This document shows, one piece after another, positions 15,059 to 16,490 of a DNA stretch of 16,490 nt. The first letter of the stretch is position 1. Every line of letters begins with the position of its first letter. The DNA is from CAYFFO01 sp964342485 (GTDB lineage: Bacteria > Chloroflexota > Dehalococcoidia > Lucifugimonadales > CAJWER01): positions 1 to 16,490 of the forward strand of contig CAYFFO010000036.1 in the NCBI GenBank assembly GCA_964342485.1, read 5' to 3'. A program made the position numbers and the translations under genes. The notes beneath the pieces are model-generated. The model was given only the letters and a program-made list of their open reading frames with translations, had not been told where the DNA came from and did not search any database.

Positions 15059-15102
15059 CCTACCTCTGAATTTTTATATCAATGAACTCTATCAGAGGTA
15101 GG
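15059..15102 (-). promoter_or_regulatory. Perfect 11-bp inverted repeat enclosing the ribosome-binding site
   Basis: CCTACCTCTGA (15059-15069) and TCAGAGGTAGG (15092-15102) are exact reverse complements with a 22-nt spacer. In the minus-strand transcript the 3' arm is the Shine-Dalgarno sequence of the gene starting at 15052 (AGAGGUAGG, 6 nt before AUG) and the 5' arm can fold back on it. There is no T-run after the stem, so it is not a simple terminator. It may block translation until opened, or be a DNA operator. A second small hairpin (ATCCT/AGGAT, 15114-15128) lies just upstream in the same spacer. Confidence 0.6.
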
Positions 15103-15153
15103 ATAAGGTATCAATCCTAGATGAGGATATATTGAATCTTTAAAACTTTGTAA

Positions 15154-16308
15154 CTAGTGGGAAACTGTTTGCCAAGTATTGTTATTCTGGGTGCTATTTA
15201 TTACCGCCTCTATAAATGCCATACCGTGTACTCCATCGTGAATGGTTGGGTAATCAAAAGTTGAGTTTGTGGTTACTCCCTGAACTAGATTTGATAAATG
15301 GTTGGCAAATTCCATATAAATATTAGCGAAGGTTTCAAGGTAACCTTCAGGGTGACCAGCAGGTATACGTGAATTGGATTTGGCTATTTCACTTATGAAA
15401 TCAGAACCAGCTCGTCGTAATTCTGCCGGTTTATCCTGTCTTCTTAATATCAGAGTATTAGGCTCTTCTTGTTGCCACTGGATAGACCCGTTCTCACCAT
15501 AAACCCGGATATTCAAACCATTTTCTTGCCCAACAGCTACCTGACTAGCCCATAAAACACCACGTGTTGATTCTCCAAACCTGATGAGCACACTGCCATC
15601 GTCATCTAATTTACGTCCCGAAACAAAAGTCGTAAGATCCGAACATACTTCAGTAATTCGTAGTCCAGTAATGTATTCGGCTAGATTGGCACAATGGGTA
15701 CCTATGTCGCCCATACAAGAAGAAAGCCCTGCAATTCCTGGATTAACTCGCCATGAAGCCTGGATGTTACCCCTGTTTTCTACATCAGAAGATAACCAAC
15801 CCTGCGGATATTCAACGACTACCCTTCTTAATGTTCCAAGTCCGTTATTGCCTACGATATGTTTTGCTTCTTTTACCATAGGATAGCCAGTGTAGTTATG
15901 CATTAGTCCGAACAATTTAGATGATTTTTCAACTTTGTTTTCTAGACGTTTAGCTTTTGTCAGACTAGTGGTCAATGGCTTTTCACATAGAACATGAAAC
16001 CCTCTGTCTAGTGCTGCCATAGCTATTTCGTAATGTGTATTGTTTGGAGTCGTTATTGAAACGAAGTCAATTCTTTCGTTTTGAGGCAGGGTAGATTCCT
16101 TATTTAGCATTTCCTGATATGTTGAATAAACACGATTTGGCGGTAACATCAATTTCTGGCCTTCGAATTTTGATTTTTCAGGAACGCTGCTAAAAGCTCC
16201 GCAGACCAGTTCTATTTTATTGTCCATGAGGGCGCCAATTCTATGAACAGGGCCAATGAAAGATTCTTCCCCTCCCCCAACCATGCCCATGCGTAATTTT
16301 CTTTTCAC
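15154..16308 (-). CDS. Gfo/Idh/MocA family oxidoreductase, inositol dehydrogenase-like
   Basis: A 384-aa protein with a Rossmann motif G-M-V-G-G-G-E (8-14), the conserved cofactor motif E109-K110-P111, and the catalytic-type D201-x-G-T-H205 segment, followed by the typical C-terminal beta-sheet domain. It therefore keeps all hallmarks of an NAD(P)-dependent sugar or cyclitol dehydrogenase. GTG is the start, supported by a strong GGAGG 7 nt upstream on the minus strand (within 16316-16320). It is upstream in the transcript of the related enzyme at 13925-15052; the two share fold and orientation and may be paralogues acting on one substrate. The substrate is unknown. Confidence 0.9.
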   Translation of the reverse strand: MKRKLRMGMVGGGEESFIGPVHRIGALMDNKIELVCGAFSSVPEKSKFEGQKLMLPPNRVYSTYQEMLNKESTLPQNERIDFVSITTPNNTHYEIAMAALDRGFHVLCEKPLTTSLTKAKRLENKVEKSSKLFGLMHNYTGYPMVKEAKHIVGNNGLGTLRRVVVEYPQGWLSSDVENRGNIQASWRVNPGIAGLSSCMGDIGTHCANLAEYITGLRITEVCSDLTTFVSGRKLDDDGSVLIRFGESTRGVLWASQVAVGQENGLNIRVYGENGSIQWQQEEPNTLILRRQDKPAELRRAGSDFISEIAKSNSRIPAGHPEGYLETFANIYMEFANHLSNLVQGVTTNSTFDYPTIHDGVHGMAFIEAVINSTQNNNTWQTVSH

Positions 16309-16490
16309 GTACAGTCCTCCGTTAGCGAGATTGTGCCTACACCATCTAATATGTTGCTAATTTATTCTAACTTAAATATGATTTCGTCTAACTTTGGATG
16401 TAGAATCGCCTACTGCAATTCAAATACGACAATCTAGGTATACTATTACACCTTGTTTAGATAGATCGATTAAGAGAAGTATGGAGATTG
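16309..16490. other. Non-coding sequence at the right edge
   Basis: 182 nt holding the start region of the minus-strand oxidoreductase. No clear promoter pair is visible on either strand. At the very edge a possible plus-strand start (AAGAGA followed by ATG at 16481) could open a divergent gene, but only three codons are in the window. Confidence 0.4.

Overview
This 16.5 kb window is AT-rich (about 40% G+C by eye) and densely coded. It is a bacterial metagenome-style scaffold with two runs of exactly 100 Ns (6836-6935 and 9279-9378). I see no rRNA, tRNA, CRISPR array, transposase or phage gene. The gene mix is two metal-hydrolase-fold proteins, a sugar mutarotase plus a fuconolactonase-type lactonase, a phytanoyl-CoA-type dioxygenase, a zinc alcohol dehydrogenase, an enolase-superfamily protein, a CehA/McbA-type PHP hydrolase and two Gfo/Idh/MocA oxidoreductases. 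It resembles the catabolic repertoire of marine SAR202-type Chloroflexota, but that placement is inference from gene content, not from a marker gene.

Layout. Positions 62-1655 (+) hold a tandem pair of amidohydrolase-2 TIM barrels; the second has all expected metal ligands and the first has none. A small minus-strand membrane protein with a PH-like fold converges on them (1672-2229). Positions 2400-4764 (+) hold a D-threonine aldolase/D-serine dehydratase-fold protein that has lost its PLP lysine, then a mutarotase and a lactonase only 4 nt apart. yajQ (4888-5373) and a DegT/DnrJ-type PLP enzyme (5472-6794) follow. After the first gap, a minus-strand pair encodes an alcohol dehydrogenase and a PhyH dioxygenase (9070 down to 7087). 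The second gap truncates a plus-strand beta-rich protein of unknown function (9380-9895), which faces an enolase-superfamily gene (9941-11113, -). A divergent control region with a perfect 9-bp inverted repeat separates that gene from the large CehA-like hydrolase (11317-13821, +). Two minus-strand Gfo/Idh/MocA oxidoreductases close the window. The second in transcription order has its Shine-Dalgarno inside a perfect 11-bp inverted repeat.

How they may work together. The mutarotase, lactonase, enolase-superfamily enzyme, dehydrogenases and hydrolases are the kinds of enzyme that process deoxysugars, sugar acids, lactones and carbamate or ester-like compounds. No kinase, transporter or transcription factor is visible, so this looks like a patchwork of short catabolic units rather than one complete pathway. 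The most unusual features are the two proteins that keep a catalytic fold but lack its hallmark catalytic residues (62-820 and 2400-3509) and the two inverted repeats at gene starts (11186-11210 and 15059-15102).
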